Assembly (NCBI GenBank): GCA_034440635.1
Contig: JAOTON010002065.1
Span: 620,001-684,000 of the forward strand
Length of the DNA stretch: 64,000 bases
Direction: 5' to 3'
Source of the DNA: Lepas anatifera
Lineage: Eukaryota > Arthropoda > Thecostraca > Lepadidae
Below are positions 1 through 31,564 of this stretch, in pieces (position 1 is the stretch's first letter; every line of letters starts with the position of its first letter). Under the pieces are notes generated by a model that saw nothing but the letters and a program-made list of their open reading frames with translations, did not search any database and was not told the DNA's origin. The translations under genes and the position numbers were made by a program.

Positions 1-86
1 CGAGATCAGTTTTTGTGTTTTTAGTGCATAAGGTCGGCCCAAGGGGGTCCGCGGACCCCAGGGACCCCCTCCCTGGCTACACCACT
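1..86 (+). mobile_element. Right end of a hAT-like MITE
   Basis: CCCTCCCTGGCTACACCACTG resembles the right ends of the CAGTGG..CCACTG MITEs. Its left end lies outside the window. Confidence 0.4.
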
Positions 87-109
87 GTCAGAACATCTCA
101 AGGGACCCA

Positions 110-720
110 TCCAAGCTCACGGCCGCCAGGTCAGTGGCTGTAAAGCCTTATAGAGGTCCCAGACCATCTCAGGGGCCCTCAGTTCAACACAGAGGCCCAT
201 TTTAGCTCTGATGACCAGATAAGCTTAAGGGCCTGGATCATCCAGGGGCCCCTTGCTGGCATATTTGGGGTTTCAGAATAGTCCAGGGTTTCAATTAAAG
301 TTTATAACCCAATTTCAAAGCAGGGGCCCTATTCCTGTGAAGGGGCTTCAGATAAGTTTAGGGTCTTCTGTGCATCACAGGGGATCCAGATTAGCTCAAA
401 GGACAATATTAACTTTACGGTCCCAGCTCAGCTCAGGGGCCCCCAGGTCGATGGATATAGGTTTTGGCCAACTCACGGGGCCCTGTTCAAGGTTACGGCT
501 CCTAGGCATCCTAGAACAGTTCATGCTGCCCAAACCATCTCCGGGGCGCTCAGTTCAGCTCAAAGAGCCCAGATTAGCTCGTATGGTATCAGAGGCCAGT
601 TCAGGGGCCCCGAGAAGCTCAGGGGGCCTTAAAATAAACTCATATGACCTCAACTTAGTTTAGGGGCACAGGTAAGTTTAACGGGCTTCCGGGGCAAGCT
701 ATCGGGTCAGTTTGAGTTTC
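110..720. repeat. Degenerate CAGCTCAGGGGCCC repeats
   Basis: Diverged words such as CAGCTCAGGGGCCCCCAG, CAGTTCAGGGGCCC and AGATTAGCTC recur every 20-45 bp. Spurious frames run through it. Confidence 0.6.
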
Positions 721-826
721 TCGCTTGATATTACAGTTGTTAATATTCTTACCTCCGTTGCGGGGGCCCATCACAGAAAAGTGGGGGCCAGTGGCCCCCT
801 GGCCCCCCGGTTCCTACGCCTATGAT

Positions 827-19705
<18,879 letters not shown>

Positions 19706-19990
19706 CTGTCAGCGGAGCAAGGGAACGGATCAGATCACGGCTGTCAGTGGAGCAGGGGAACTGATCAGATCACAGTTCTCAGCGGAGCAAGGGAACTGAT
19801 CAGATTACGGCTGTCAGCGGAGCAAGGGAACTGATCATATCACGGCTGTCAGGGGAGCAAGGGAACGGATCAGCTTACGGTTGTCAGCCGAGCAGGGGAA
19901 TGGATCAGCTTACGGCTGTCAGTGGAGCAGGAGAGCGGATCAGCTTACGGCTGTCAGCGGAGCAGGGGAACGGATCAGCGTTTGTCAACA
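19706..19990 (-). repeat. 35-bp minisatellite made of a Tmc 3' splice site
   Basis: About eight diverged 35-bp units abut the acceptor of the polyQ exon. On the minus strand each unit reads approximately GATCCGTTCCCTTGCTCCGC followed by TGACAG|CCGTAAGCT. It repeats the pyrimidine tract and acceptor of the real exon. The bases after it (CC|GTAAGC) look like a donor. Confidence 0.88.
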
Positions 19991-20104
19991 GAGCAAATGA
20001 ACTCAATCTATTGGACCCAATCAAACAAACAAGCAAATGGCTCAATCGAACAAATTAACTTGATCGATTTTATGCATCTATCAGAACATTGTAGGTCAGA
20101 TCAT

Positions 20105-21963
20105 GCAGATGAAGAAGTTATTTAAGGTCAAGCGACCCCACCTCAAAACCCAAAATCACGAGTTTAAAGTGGCGACAAATGAACATCTGCCAACCAATCA
20201 GTTCCAAACATTTCAAGTGAGGTAAAATCAGTAAGGTCTAAAAATATTCTATCTCACTATTTTCACAGTGGCGACGCTTGAACATTATGACAGACTAGGC
20301 ACGATCAGGGTAGTAGGGCACGATTGGCTTAGAGGTAAGGACGTCGCCCAGGTTTTTTACCTGATATTGGACAGGGGCGGATACAGCATGTTGGCTGGAG
20401 AAGGGGCAAGCTCAAGTCGATGAGTAAAAATAATATTTATGTTTAAATTTTTAATATATTGCAATTAAAAAAATATCAAAAGAATATGTCAGTGGATTGT
20501 AGAAACGGTTATGCGGCAGTATATGAAGGTACAAGGTAAACTTCAAAAAGGATAGTTAGGTAGGTTAGTAAGGCGTGAAGGACAAGGTACTCACGAGAAC
20601 TTCCCATTTCAAGGATAGCTTCGGCACTTCATTTTTTCGTACGTCCAAGTTCTCGCTGTACGATCGATTTTTGAACGGATTTTTTTGTTTAATTTCATCC
20701 ACTACATTTTGTGCCATGACTCACGTTCTTCATAACGGTTTACGAACTTAAACATCTTGCTAATAATTGCCAAACAACTGTCCCGCACTAGAGAAGGCAA
20801 GAAATCCGCGAATACAAGAATGCCAATAAACGAATCCGCTGTAATCAAGGTCCTGAGACGTGGCATCGCACGTGCTAGCTGCTAAGTCAAGCCTGGGTTG
20901 CTGATTTAACGAGCCAGTACTCACGTCCGAATGAATGAGGTATTAGAGATGTCAATAAAAAGCATACGTTAGGTTTGCCATGAGGTTAGGCAGATTCAGT
21001 GAAATCGCGAAGTGCCTAATCTCACATTTGTTGACGGTAGGAGCTACGAACATGGATTGTCAGAGATGCAGATCATCCGCTCTTTGACCCAATGATCCGA
21101 ATAAGGAATATTCTCTGTAACTTAAACATAGAGTCAAATTAGATTTATTCTACATAAAATGCACACCTATTTTGACATTTAAAAGTGGCTAGGCAATGCC
21201 TAATGTGGTTCTATGGCAGCGCCACCACTGTATTTTCGTTTTTTTCGTATTTTCTTATGTCGTATGCTTTTAAGATAGGATCGGCTTTTTGGTCACCCTA
21301 TTATAAGTCTATGGTGAAAAATAGAAAAGACCTCTTTCTTTGTAAATAAAGGATATGTCAACTTGAAAGTCTTTATACCATGTATTACTACCACGATATT
21401 GACCATAAATTTGTGTTTTCGAGCATCTGATCCCTCAAAGCTCCAGTAAGGTCATGTAAACATACAGTTATTATTTTTTCAATAACCTCGCATTAAATTG
21501 AGATGGACTCTCTATTTTGCTTTCATTGAGCTTATCTTGTGATGGGCTGTCGACTGATATGCAAAATGACTATTCCAGGTCACCATATGACCCTGACCTA
21601 GCTTGGGTCGTCATTTTTTTACTATTCAGCCTAGCATGGTCATATAACATCACTTGATTTGCCACGACGAGAGAACTCCAATGATCTCTAAATATTTTCT
21701 CTAGCTTTGCTCTGTAAAAATGTATAGAGGAAAACATACCATGTCCCGTTGTTAGCCCAGGAAGCCTTTCTTGACCTTCGGTTACCTCAACATTGTCCTG
21801 ATATAGATACAGTTTTTTATAATTTCCCTTTATCTTGTCACGAGCTTTCGAAACGATGCCGTCCGTAGATTTGCTTTGACATTTCCAACAAATGAGATAC
21901 AGAGGGGGAAAATACCACCCAGCGGGGTGCTCATGCCTGGGACCCCAGCAGGGCGCCGGTTAA
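20105..21963 (+). mobile_element. TTAA family 5 element, diverged and interrupted (copy 5b)
   Basis: 20120-20275 matches 40108-40262 of the intact copy (CCTCAAAACC...ACGAGTTT), and 21260-21963 matches the rest, ending CCCCAGCAGGGCGCCGGTTAA. Between them lies about 0.9 kb of unrelated DNA that looks like an insertion. The left terminus is not recognisable. Confidence 0.65.
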
Positions 21964-22514
21964 GATATTGCAATCATAAATACAGCTCATACACTTATTA
22001 GCTATACAAACTTAGTCATTAATGCAGTTGAATAATAAAACCATACGATCTAAGTTATGTATGTACGTACATCTATAAGTCACTGGAAACTTAACATGCG
22101 CCCTGTGGCGCCACAGAGCCCCCTCATGCATCTATTATTCCGAGGTGGCCGGAGAACCACTTGGAGCCGGAAAACGATGCTTGGCCATTTTTAGGCGAAT
22201 TTAACGGTTTGTTGATTGCTGAATAAATTTTGAACATCAGCCGATAATCTTTTTTCTTTTAGGTGTTCAAAGTCAGATCTGCATTTTGACATCACCACAA
22301 TCGCACAGTCTGACCAGTTTGCTTGCGTTGGGGACCGAGTAGTGACGTCATAACGTCATATAGACGGGATGATATGTCAAGATTATCTCACGTGAAGGCC
22401 AAGGCCAAAGGTCACAGGTCAAGTTCGTACCGGCACTTTCAAGGTCATTGGACCTAGTGCTTCCGGTCAAATGACGTTACCCAACCTGGTGCATATCATG
22501 CTATGACGTCATAG

Positions 22515-23357
22515 TTAACACGCGCATTGACGGGGTCTGAGCCACCTTCGCTTTGAGGGGCGGGTACCCGCCCCCCTAAGATCTCGAGAACCACGGTAGG
22601 TAGCGAAAAATGGTAAACGGCGTTAGGTATTCCATGCACTTCTCCATCGAAAATATTTAAACCATTTTTTTGTCAGGTCACATTTAAGGTCACGAGAGGT
22701 CAAAACATGCCGTTATAGGGATAACATGTAAATTACGTTTTTCGGCCATTACATCTGAACAAGTAAAGATAGAGCAAAACGACTTGAGCTTTATGAATCC
22801 TCGCAGCAAGCCGAATCAAATGATATATAATTTGACCTTGCCAGGTCAAATCAAGGATTTTAACTAACTTGAGGTCAGGTCAGGGTCAAATTATGTAAAA
22901 TGAATATCATTAGAACTGCAACACCAAGGCGAGTCTAATGCAGCTAAAATAAGCGCTCTACTCCATTCGTTACTAAGTTATTCAGTAAAACTATTTTTCC
23001 CAGGTATTTCCAATCGAGAGTCATGCCTCGTACCTGACCTTAGGTCATCGATATAAAAAAATACCGGAACATATTTTAGAGAACTCGGTGGGCTCATCAT
23101 GTGATATGAGTTTCAATCGGATAAGTTCACCCTGCTCCGACTTATGCTATCTTAAACTTTGTTGAGGTCAGGTCACTTGACCTGTACTGGTGACCTGACC
23201 TGAGATGATCTAACCTTAAAATTGTTTACAGAAGTTGTAAAAATGATGAGGGAAAAGGTATGTCAAGTACGGCGACGCGTAGCGCCGCCGTTTTTTCTGC
23301 TATTTCTGAAAAAACCCGAGGGGCGGGTACCCACCCCCCCGTAAATGCGCGTGTTAA
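22515..23357 (+). mobile_element. TTAA family 1 element, intact (copy 1b)
   Basis: Begins TTAACACGCGCATTGACGGG and ends GTAAATGCGCGTGTTAA. It has the same interior as copy 1a, including the GCGACGCGTAGCGCCGCCG hairpin near the right end. There is no transposase frame. Confidence 0.88.
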
Positions 23358-23484
23358 GGTAACTCAACGTAAAGGTCAAGGTCAAAGGTCATGGGCAAAG
23401 GCCAATCCCCATTTCCTGCCCAACAGTCGCTATGGTGCTAGTTATCGTGTACATTATAGGTGGTATACCACATTGTGACGTCAC

Positions 23485-23497
23485 AGGTCAATGACCT
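23485..23497. promoter_or_regulatory. Perfect IR1 of AGGTCA, copy 2
   Basis: AGGTCAATGACCT lies in TTAA family 2, at the position equivalent to the sites at 9148 and 33718. Nuclear-receptor binding is inferred from the motif. Confidence 0.5.
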
Positions 23498-24005
23498 CAA
23501 TTGAACTTGACCCCAAAATTTTTAACAATATTTTTTACGACCTTCCATTTATAACCTTGGTCCACCTTTACACATTCCCGAGTTTTTTCCTGCATAATTA
23601 CGGTATTTTCTGATAGGTCCCCATCACAGGTAATATTTGACATTTATGACCCCTTTGACCTTGAAGATATTGACCTAGGTCAATAAAAAATATCTGAAAA
23701 TTCAGATCACTATAGCCCCCACCCATTCACTAACCAGTGTTATTTCAAGTCTCTTGGTTTCCGAGATCTCAGAGTGGGGCTACCGGGCCCCCTCTTCTGT
23801 GCGCGTTGGCGCCAGACCCCTCTCCAGTGTGGGTGTAAATTGCTGTTGATAAAATGGCTCGACGGTCACAAGTGTAGCAAGTGAGATAATACTACCTGCA
23901 ATGGGACAAAATGAGGGTAAAATTTTACATGTGTCCAGGCATGTGTCCTATTATGCCCTCATCTCCCCTGAACGCGTCCAAGCTAAGGTACACGATAAAG
24001 AAGAC

Positions 24006-25026
24006 TTAACCCTCGCTCCACGGGGGCCATCGATGGCCCCTCTAAGGTTTTTCAAGATAGCAGAGAAACGACGAGGCGCAGCACCGCGGTTGAGGGCTCT
24101 ACCTCTCACTGCATCATTTTCCCACCATCCTGAAATTTTTCCCCGGGTCACCCAAGGTCAAGTCACCAGACGAGGTCAACCAAGGTCACCTCACTTGAAC
24201 TTTAGAGCTCTGTAAGAGGTACATTTCGAAGTTGATCGATTTGAAACTTCCTACGCTTTATGGCCCCTCCAGGGTCTACAAGGTGTATATCCGGGATTTT
24301 TCGATTTCGTACCTGAGATCAGGTCACGAGGTGACCTCTCCCATTGAAAAGGATGGGGAAAAGCTGTCTAATGATCTAAAAGTCACAAAAGTGATTGAAA
24401 ATGATTAGCTTGATCAGAAAACCGTTCTTGGACACCCTTTCACGGATTCCAGGGGCCATATTTGCCCTTTGACCACTCCAAGGTCATCCAAGGTCACCAG
24501 GGGTCAAAAACAGTATTTTAACAATAACTTCTAACCTGTATAAGCTAGAGCAATGAAACAAACACCATCGTGTTTGTCTTGTCATTGGCTTTCATTTGAT
24601 ATACAGCAAGGTCATTTTCTGACCTTTCGTGACCTCAGGTCATCTTAGGTCACGAGGTGACCTCTGGAGGTCAAACCACTGGTGGGAGGTCTTTACCTTT
24701 CACATAACGGAAAAAGTACGGACAATTTACTATCAAATGTACCTTACCAGACCTCAATAGCTCTAATGACATAAGAGTTATGCCGAGTTTGCTTAAGCAT
24801 TGCATATTTGAGTGAAAATAGCCGATCTCGACCTAATTTGACCTCTGGAGGTCAAACCATTGACCTGAGCACTAAAACATGTAAAGTAATTTCTTACTGA
24901 ATTCACGCGAGCTTTCTATTGCACTTTGCAGATTTGCTCTAACCCTCATACTTTCGGAGTTAGAGGGGGCGTCGATGCCCCCGGTGGGGCGAAGGTGGCA
25001 CTGGACCCGCGGTGGGGGCGGGTTAA
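24006..25026 (+). mobile_element. TTAA family 3 element, intact (copy 3a)
   Basis: Begins TTAACCCTCGCTCCACGGGG and ends CCCGCGGTGGGGGCGGGTTAA with inner inverted blocks CCATCGATGG / CGTCGATGCC. It is 1,021 bp, AGGTCA-rich and without a coding frame. A second copy is at 51447. Confidence 0.8.
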
Positions 25027-25029
25027 ACA

Positions 25030-26985
25030 AGCCACCAACTCGACAAAAACACGCCTGCCCCGCAGTGTCCAGCCCGGATGGGCAGCGGGAATAAGGCATC
25101 GTTCATGACACAGGTGCATCACGCGGAGACTTGAAGAGGGAATGTCTCGAACATGAGAGCGGAATCTAACCGACAGACTGCTGCTTGGTGTACGGAAAAG
25201 ACGTTGCTCAGATGTAACCACCACACAAGCTGCTAATTTTGAACTTAGCCAAACGTCTGAGCATGCCAAAGATTGTGTGAAAACACGATTGGTTGCAGCA
25301 AGCAAAACCAAGAAGTTTGTGCATAAGCCTTTCTGAGCCTGTAAGAAATAGTTTGCACAGTACTCTAACCCCCAGTTACGAAGCAATATTCGAAAATTGA
25401 CTGAAAGTTATCGAAATGTGTTGCATTCTTTCATCACCCATAACAGGACTGGAGAGCTGTAATTACGTTCAGTGCTCTGTTTGCTTTAGTGATCGTGTTG
25501 TTAATGGGTTCAGCAAAGTTGATTTGATGTTTAACCATATTTCAAGATCGCAGATAAAGTCTATTTCGTCCAGAGCAGTGTTTGGATTTCTTAAGAGGCT
25601 AGAAATTGTTCTCGCTTTAGTGTCTCTTAATAACAACCAAACAGAATATGTAGACACGTACATACATTCAGCTATACAGTCTCGACTGAGTACAAACAGG
25701 ATGCACGCGTTTTAATTAGGTTTGACCGTATTGAGGTTTTCATATTGACCATATTAGTCCTGAATTCCGCAGCCCAAGCGGTCACGCCTGAACAACTTTA
25801 TCCAAGTATGATTTCTTATTGCTTCTTTCATTTCTGAGCTGCACTGAGAGGTGCTGTAGACACCTACAGACTACAGACACCTCGGCACTCCCTGATTGGT
25901 TTACAATAAACCGTCCCGACAACACAGATGCAGCAGGTAAGAGTATGAAGGAGATAGGGATCTGTATCGGTTCTGGACGCATACCCACCCACTCAATACG
26001 ATTCAACGTGATTGACACTTGGTGATTCGTTGAGACTGGTAATACCATTCACACTCGTCTGGATTGACAGAAGGTGGTCAGGAATCCTGAATTCGGATGA
26101 CCGATTTCTTTTGCCTGTGCGACTGGAATTTGTCTGCAGACAGAGGCAGTCCATAGCTTTGACTATTTGCTCAAGCAAAGTTCATTAAAGGTATTCAGCA
26201 CTGAATAAGGCGCTACAAAAGGTTTGACGTAATTATAGCTTAAGCAGCTTTTCGTCGAGGGCAGACTGATTGTGGCTTTTTATCGCTTGAAAACCGTAAT
26301 AGCCTGGCGGAAAAATGACGATTGATTATAGGTAAGCCCGAGCATTACATGATTCTAAGCCCAACATTTTCCCAGTTGCTTTTACATGTACCAGCGGAAC
26401 TATTTTCTTATGACAACAACGCAGAGCCTAAGACAGGCATATTTAATGGCTTACAGAGTTTCCAGGCCATGATGAGCGGACCCAATGTTACCCCTGGTAG
26501 TAGCCCCAGCTGACATAATTTGGTAATCCACCCCAATTTGTAGCTTCTTTCTAATTGCTGGATTTCCAAGGAGTTGAAACATATAGGTACCCTCCAAAAA
26601 TTTCAAACCAGAGGAGAGGCAAGACTTTGTTTTATCATGAAAAGGGCTGCTCCGACAGTCTCAAAACGTATTGGTATTGCTGCACTCCAAAAGTGCACAT
26701 CATTTTATTCCACTTATAGCGGATATTGTTCGGCAGCCACTAGCAGAGCATATATCTTCGCTGGTAAATAACCTTTGAACACAATTATTTGTTTAAAACG
26801 GGTCATACAGTCCTTTCAAATCCTTATGGTTCGATTGTAAAGTATATGTTTACGTCGAAATTATTTTCTTCGGCGACCTTATTTACGGTTCCGATAGTAA
26901 CGGGCACCTCTCACGAAGCTCCTGGCAAACCTGTAACCTTGGAAAACCCAGCACATACGGTACATCACGTCCTCAGTATCCCACC
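25030..26985. other. Large Tmc intron or intergenic DNA, no gene seen
   Basis: Open frames of up to about 145 codons occur (for example 24946-25386 minus and 25416-25715 plus). None shows a recognisable domain or exon-like splice signals. Confidence 0.4.
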
Positions 26986-26994
26986 TGCGACAGT

Positions 26995-27210
26995 GTCGTG
27001 ACCGTGTTTTCTGACGTCACCGGTGATGACCCTTACCCTCCGCGTCCTCCGTGCTCGTACCGAGGCGGCGGCACACGCGAGCACGTCGTCTGAAGTCGGC
27101 AGTGGCGGCGGCGGCGGTGGCGGCTGGGCGGCTGAGGCGGGCGGGGGCGGGGGCGGCGCGCGGCAGGGCGACACTGGTCACCACTGCGCATTAGTTATTC
27201 AGCAGCGGTA
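26995..27210. other. GC/CpG-rich block with GGC runs
   Basis: A short island with (GGC)n and (GCGGGG) runs. A minus-strand frame (Pro-rich) is bounded by a possible acceptor near 27173 and a GTAAGG donor at about 27029-27034, but its start phase does not fit the exon at 41502-41660. It could be a CpG promoter, an alternative exon or a repeat. Confidence 0.3.
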
Positions 27211-27904
27211 GCAGCAGCGGCGCTCCGGCCGGATACAGCCTGAGGCCATTCCAGCAGCAGCCGGGGACCACGCCCTGTGCCACAATCAATAGACTCTCCG
27301 CGGCACTGCCACCGCGCCAAGGGGGAGGGGGACAGGTGCGCGACCCCTGTGGCATATCGCCCAGTCCTGACCTTGCTTAACTATCCCGCTTGTCACGGAA
27401 GGATGTGTAGTGCTTTTCCTCGGTACTTCCTGAAAGCTCTTGAGGCAACCAACCAGAGCATGTCTTTCTACCTAGCAGGGCAACTGTGTTTCATTTTAAG
27501 GAAGTTCCTCGAGGTAGGTATACATAGTAGCATATACGAGATGGAGCAATTGTCTTGTATTTATACAATAAAATTGCTCCATGGAGTCATTCAGACCCTG
27601 ACTTGGCATAAGCATTCCGATTGCATGGAACGCAATGCTGTCTTTTTCTTTGCCGTATGAATGGACAAATGGCATTCACTTCTCTACGTCGGCAAAACAG
27701 CTTACGAAAAACCCAAGCCAATAGTCCAAACAAGGGTCCTAATTTGGTATGCTTTGAATTCGTAAAGGATAAGAAATTCCTGTGAAAACAGTAGCAGGAA
27801 ACTATAGAAAGGTCCTGATAGCTGATCCATTGAGGAAAAAATTTGACATTGACACCTCCAATCAGACACTTTTCAAGAAAAGTCTATAGTTGCATACACA
27901 TACC

Positions 27905-27907
<3 letters not shown>

Positions 27908-27960
<53 letters not shown>
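27908..27960 (+). repeat. (TA)n microsatellite 1
   Basis: About 26 TA units. Confidence 0.97.
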
Positions 27961-27964
<4 letters not shown>

Positions 27965-28249
27965 TTGGAATTGTTACCACTTCTTCTCCCCCTCTCCTCC
28001 GCCTCCACCCAAATCAACGCAAATGTCTTATTTGTATCCATCGTGGCATAGTCTAATCTGCATACATGACGTATGATAAGTATTGGCATAATAAATCGAA
28101 TAACCTCGAAATCGCAACTTTGCCGACTTATTTTCCCGACATCGGTGTTCACAAATACCGAATCTTGAAGAACTCGCCTCAGTGCTGTGGGAAGTGGTAG
28201 GAGTGTTTGAATACCCCTGCAGATGTCCCCGATGATTCCAGAAAACTGC

Positions 28250-28292
28250 GGCGTAGAGCGTCACGCCTGGGTTCAAATCCCAGCTTAGGAAC
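28250..28292 (+). repeat. tRNA-like 3' half (B box)
   Basis: CCTGGGTTCAAATCCCAGC is a perfect T-arm and B-box. I see no clear A box or acceptor stem, so it is probably a SINE or tRNA fragment. Confidence 0.4.
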
Positions 28293-28400
28293 AATTTTCA
28301 AAAACTACTAAGGAATAACGACCAATACTGATATATCGTTGCTGGAGGTACACAGAGACCTAATTGGCATGAAGATGTTTCAGCAGAAGAACTTCCAAAC

Positions 28401-28403
<3 letters not shown>

Positions 28404-28465
<62 letters not shown>
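28404..28465 (+). repeat. (TA)n microsatellite 2
   Basis: About 30 TA units, 450 bp from the first (TA)n run. Confidence 0.97.
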
Positions 28466-28466
<1 letters not shown>

Positions 28467-28469
28467 CTT

Positions 28470-29330
28470 GTATTCCCATCACCATAGGGTATTTCCCGAC
28501 ATTGAAACGGGCAGCAAGTGTCCACAAGATATAAAGGTATTCATTTTCTGAAACTTCACCTGCATATGAAATTGTATTTATCATATCAATCACGGAAAGG
28601 ACTGTTCCCGATTTCAGTGGCAAGTCAGTTGATCACAGTATTCTGGTGCGGGGTTCCACCGGATCTGAACGAACTCAACAGCTAGTATCCCATCGCGGTA
28701 TTTAAGGCCCCGTTAATCCATGCTTTCCAGCCTGAGGTCAGGCAACGAAGCCACCATGAAGCCGACCTCTCACCTCATCACTGGTCAGACATTTCCAAAG
28801 GACCAAAGCAAGACTGCCTGAGTTCCTCGACTTTGTGGCATGACCATAGCTTCATGGGCTTCTGCGATAAAATCAAACATTAGCACAGCAAAGTGAAGGT
28901 CACACACGCCTCTTCTGTGTTAGACACCTACAAGGCTGTTTTCGGATCAGTGGGCGAAGTGGGAACATCTTTTAGAAACGAGCTTCTTTCATCGTGTTGA
29001 ACATTTCATAAAATTGACGGATTCCTGAGTTTATTATTTTGCAAAGCGCATCGTATAGACAGGGGCTAACAAATCAATCGTTGGAAAACTGTATGACAGT
29101 TCCCTGGTCTGAAGATTCCCTCTGGTCAGTTGAATTATGAATTTTATAAGTTTTATGCATGGCACTTGGGACTGAGGAATGCTGTGAATCTGATATTTAG
29201 ATTTCTAGTTTATATATAACCATGCTAAGCAATGCCTTGGAATACATCAAATGCGGCCAAATGAAAGCGTTAAAATAATCTATATTGGCCAAAATCATGG
29301 AGTCATTCTGGTATTCATATTTGGCATGCG
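28470..29330. other. No gene seen
   Basis: Ordinary mixed-composition DNA, without a conserved frame or a recognised repeat. Confidence 0.4.
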
Positions 29331-29339
29331 GAAAACCAT

Positions 29340-29575
29340 AGGCGAATCCAGGATTTTCGATCAGGGAGGGGCACACGGTCGGGGAGGCCACCACTTTTTG
29401 GCGCTTAAACCTAAAGTTTGGGTGCCAAATCCTATCGCGAGGGTACATACATTTACTCGCATCCTGGGGGGAGTTTGGGGGAGGCGACATTTCACAGAGG
29501 CGCCATTGACCTTTCAGGGAGGGGTCATGACCATTTGAGAGGGCACTGAGGGTCGATCGGGAGGGGAGATGAGCA
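29340..29575 (+). mobile_element. Degenerate G-rich MITE fragment
   Basis: AGGCGAATCCAGGATTTTCG followed by GGGAGGGGCACAC. GGGGTCATGACCATTTGAGA resembles GGGGCACCATGACCATTTCA inside the TA-flanked elements (8280, 50577). It is an old dispersed repeat with no clear ends. Confidence 0.45.
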
Positions 29576-29944
29576 AATGTCCACAATTCCTTCTTTCCTC
29601 TTGGATCTGGCTATCGGGAAATTTAACTTTCTTTTGCACACAACGCTTAAACAGGCAAAAACAATCGAAGTGTAGTTTTATATCTTTATCCCTGCCTATG
29701 TTATGCTTTTTAGCCTCAGTGCATGATATGGTTTCTCACCTTGATACTCCGGATATTAATATAAATAATTAAATCGTTTTCTAGATTGAAAAACACAGTT
29801 ATCTTCACGTTGCATCCAAGTAAGCGTAGATTCATGCCTGCGGTAAGCTCAGTTCGTAGTAGTTCTGGTGCTTGTTCCAGGTGGCAGCACTATCTGTTAC
29901 TGGGGTTGTGGCGCTCCTGACGTCATTGAATAGCCGTGGCTGCC

Positions 29945-30140
29945 CGAACAAAGTTTTTATGCCTAAGGTACGTATGGGTAAAGTACGTACGCAAAAGTAC
30001 GCAAGCACATGTAGGCAAGGTATATAGTTCGTAGGTATGTCAAAAGTGCCTACGCAGGAAGAAGTATGTACGCAAAAGTACGTAAGCAAACGTACCTAAG
30101 GTATAAAATTCGTTTGCCTATAGCATGTAGGCAAAAATAC
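29945..30140. repeat. Degenerate GTACGTACGCAAAA repeats
   Basis: Repeated words such as TACGTACGCAAAAGTACG and TATGTACGCAAAAGTACG alternate with TAGGCAAGGTATA. It is a partly palindromic, diverged minisatellite. Confidence 0.7.
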
Positions 30141-30144
30141 GTTA

Positions 30145-31370
30145 AAAATTTACCTAAGAAAAATCACCTAGAGTTGGAAGAGTACGTAGTGTATAAAGAA
30201 ATACATATAATACAGTTTGATCTCAAGCATTATAGCCACAAGCGAAAATGAAATTATTGACAAGCCTATGACTGGCACCGCTAACAAAGTGGCCATCCCT
30301 TAGTGTCATCCGACACACCCCTCTCCTCCCCACTCTCGTCTGCCTCCCCCACGTATCCTTGGTAACGTTGTGCAACTGATGCACGTCTACTACAGCGCCA
30401 CCGCTCTAGCCTCCTTCTTTAACTGAGTGAAACCAGCAGTTAGAACGCCTCTCAGGAGGCCTCGGTGAGTATGGTTCCCTATTATCATTGCGTGTTCCAT
30501 GGCCATACATACAGTAGGGTGCCCCATTTTGTACTGACCATGCAAATTTTTGGGTGGCGGTAGTTTTTACCATTGCTTGAGACCTCCTGAATCCAATGGT
30601 GCCAAAATTATAAAAAAAGAGTCCTAAGATTTCGAGGGGTCGCGTATTGGATTTGAAATTCTACAACTGCCAAAAATGGCCAAGAGAACTGCTTTGAAGT
30701 CACAGAGATAGCTCTTCTGTTCAAATCCACGAAATCAAAATCCGCTGCCAGTTTGCCATAAACCCTGTTTATTTGCAACGTATTTGGTTGAATTTAGAAG
30801 CCAGATTATTCCTAATATCAAGTTATCCATAATGTTTTAGGAAAATGTAGGCATCTGTATGCTTATTCCGTCTGTATTTTAGTTCATACGCACTCATGTG
30901 TACCGTCCATGTTAAGTGAGTTATTTCGGTCACGTGAGGAGTACTTATAACAATTGTGTGGGTAAAAATACCAAAGATTTTGTCAAAAATGGATGTTCAT
31001 AAAACTAAACCAATAAAGAACTCTGATTCGCTCATATTTGCATCCCGAACATGAATTATACCATCCTTAGATTCTGCCCCAATAAGCCCCATTCCACCAT
31101 ACCATAATGCAAAGTACCTTTCCATTATATGCGCTTCGATTAAAAATAAATGTGTATGAATACTCAAGTAACATGTAACATATTAACATTTTCAAGAAAA
31201 CAATCATATTGTAGCCAGGCTCGGGGCAACAATATCACAATTCTTCCGAGGATCACGCTGTTAATTGATGACTGATGTGACCTTCCACAGATCCTTTTTC
31301 TTATTCTTGTGAGAATCTCCTACAATTTTTGTTCAGCTCAATCCCAGTTTATGGAGACAGATAAAAATGG
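30145..31370. other. No gene seen
   Basis: AT-rich DNA between the minisatellite and the foldback element. No convincing exon or repeat. Confidence 0.4.
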
Positions 31371-31564
31371 CCCTGGCCAGTCAACAAATACGGGCAAACT
31401 ACCAGCAACTTGATCCACTACCCGCGTCTATCTCGTAGGCCAGCATTCCTCCTCAATTGCAAGAGCCAAGCTTCCAACAGCACGGAAAAATTCTATAGTA
31501 TTTCTTTCACGTGGCTCATAATTGTGAAGACTGTGAAGAGGCCTTCGAACAGGCTGGAGAAAAC

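Larger units (their letters stand above)
22091..23760 (+). mobile_element. TTAA family 2 element carrying a nested family 1 element
   Basis: It starts TTAACATGCGCCCTGTGG and continues GAGGTGGCCGGAGAACCACT, as at 32410. A complete family 1 copy is inserted at 22515-23357. After it the family 2 sequence resumes with the AGGTCAATGACCT site and GAAGATATTGACCTAGGTCA. The right end is unclear near 23760-23830. Confidence 0.7.

Noticed and set aside
26965..27174. Pro-rich minus-strand frame as first Tmc exon
   Set aside because: It lacks an ATG and its start phase does not fit the exon at 41502; only its end phase fits the polyQ exon.
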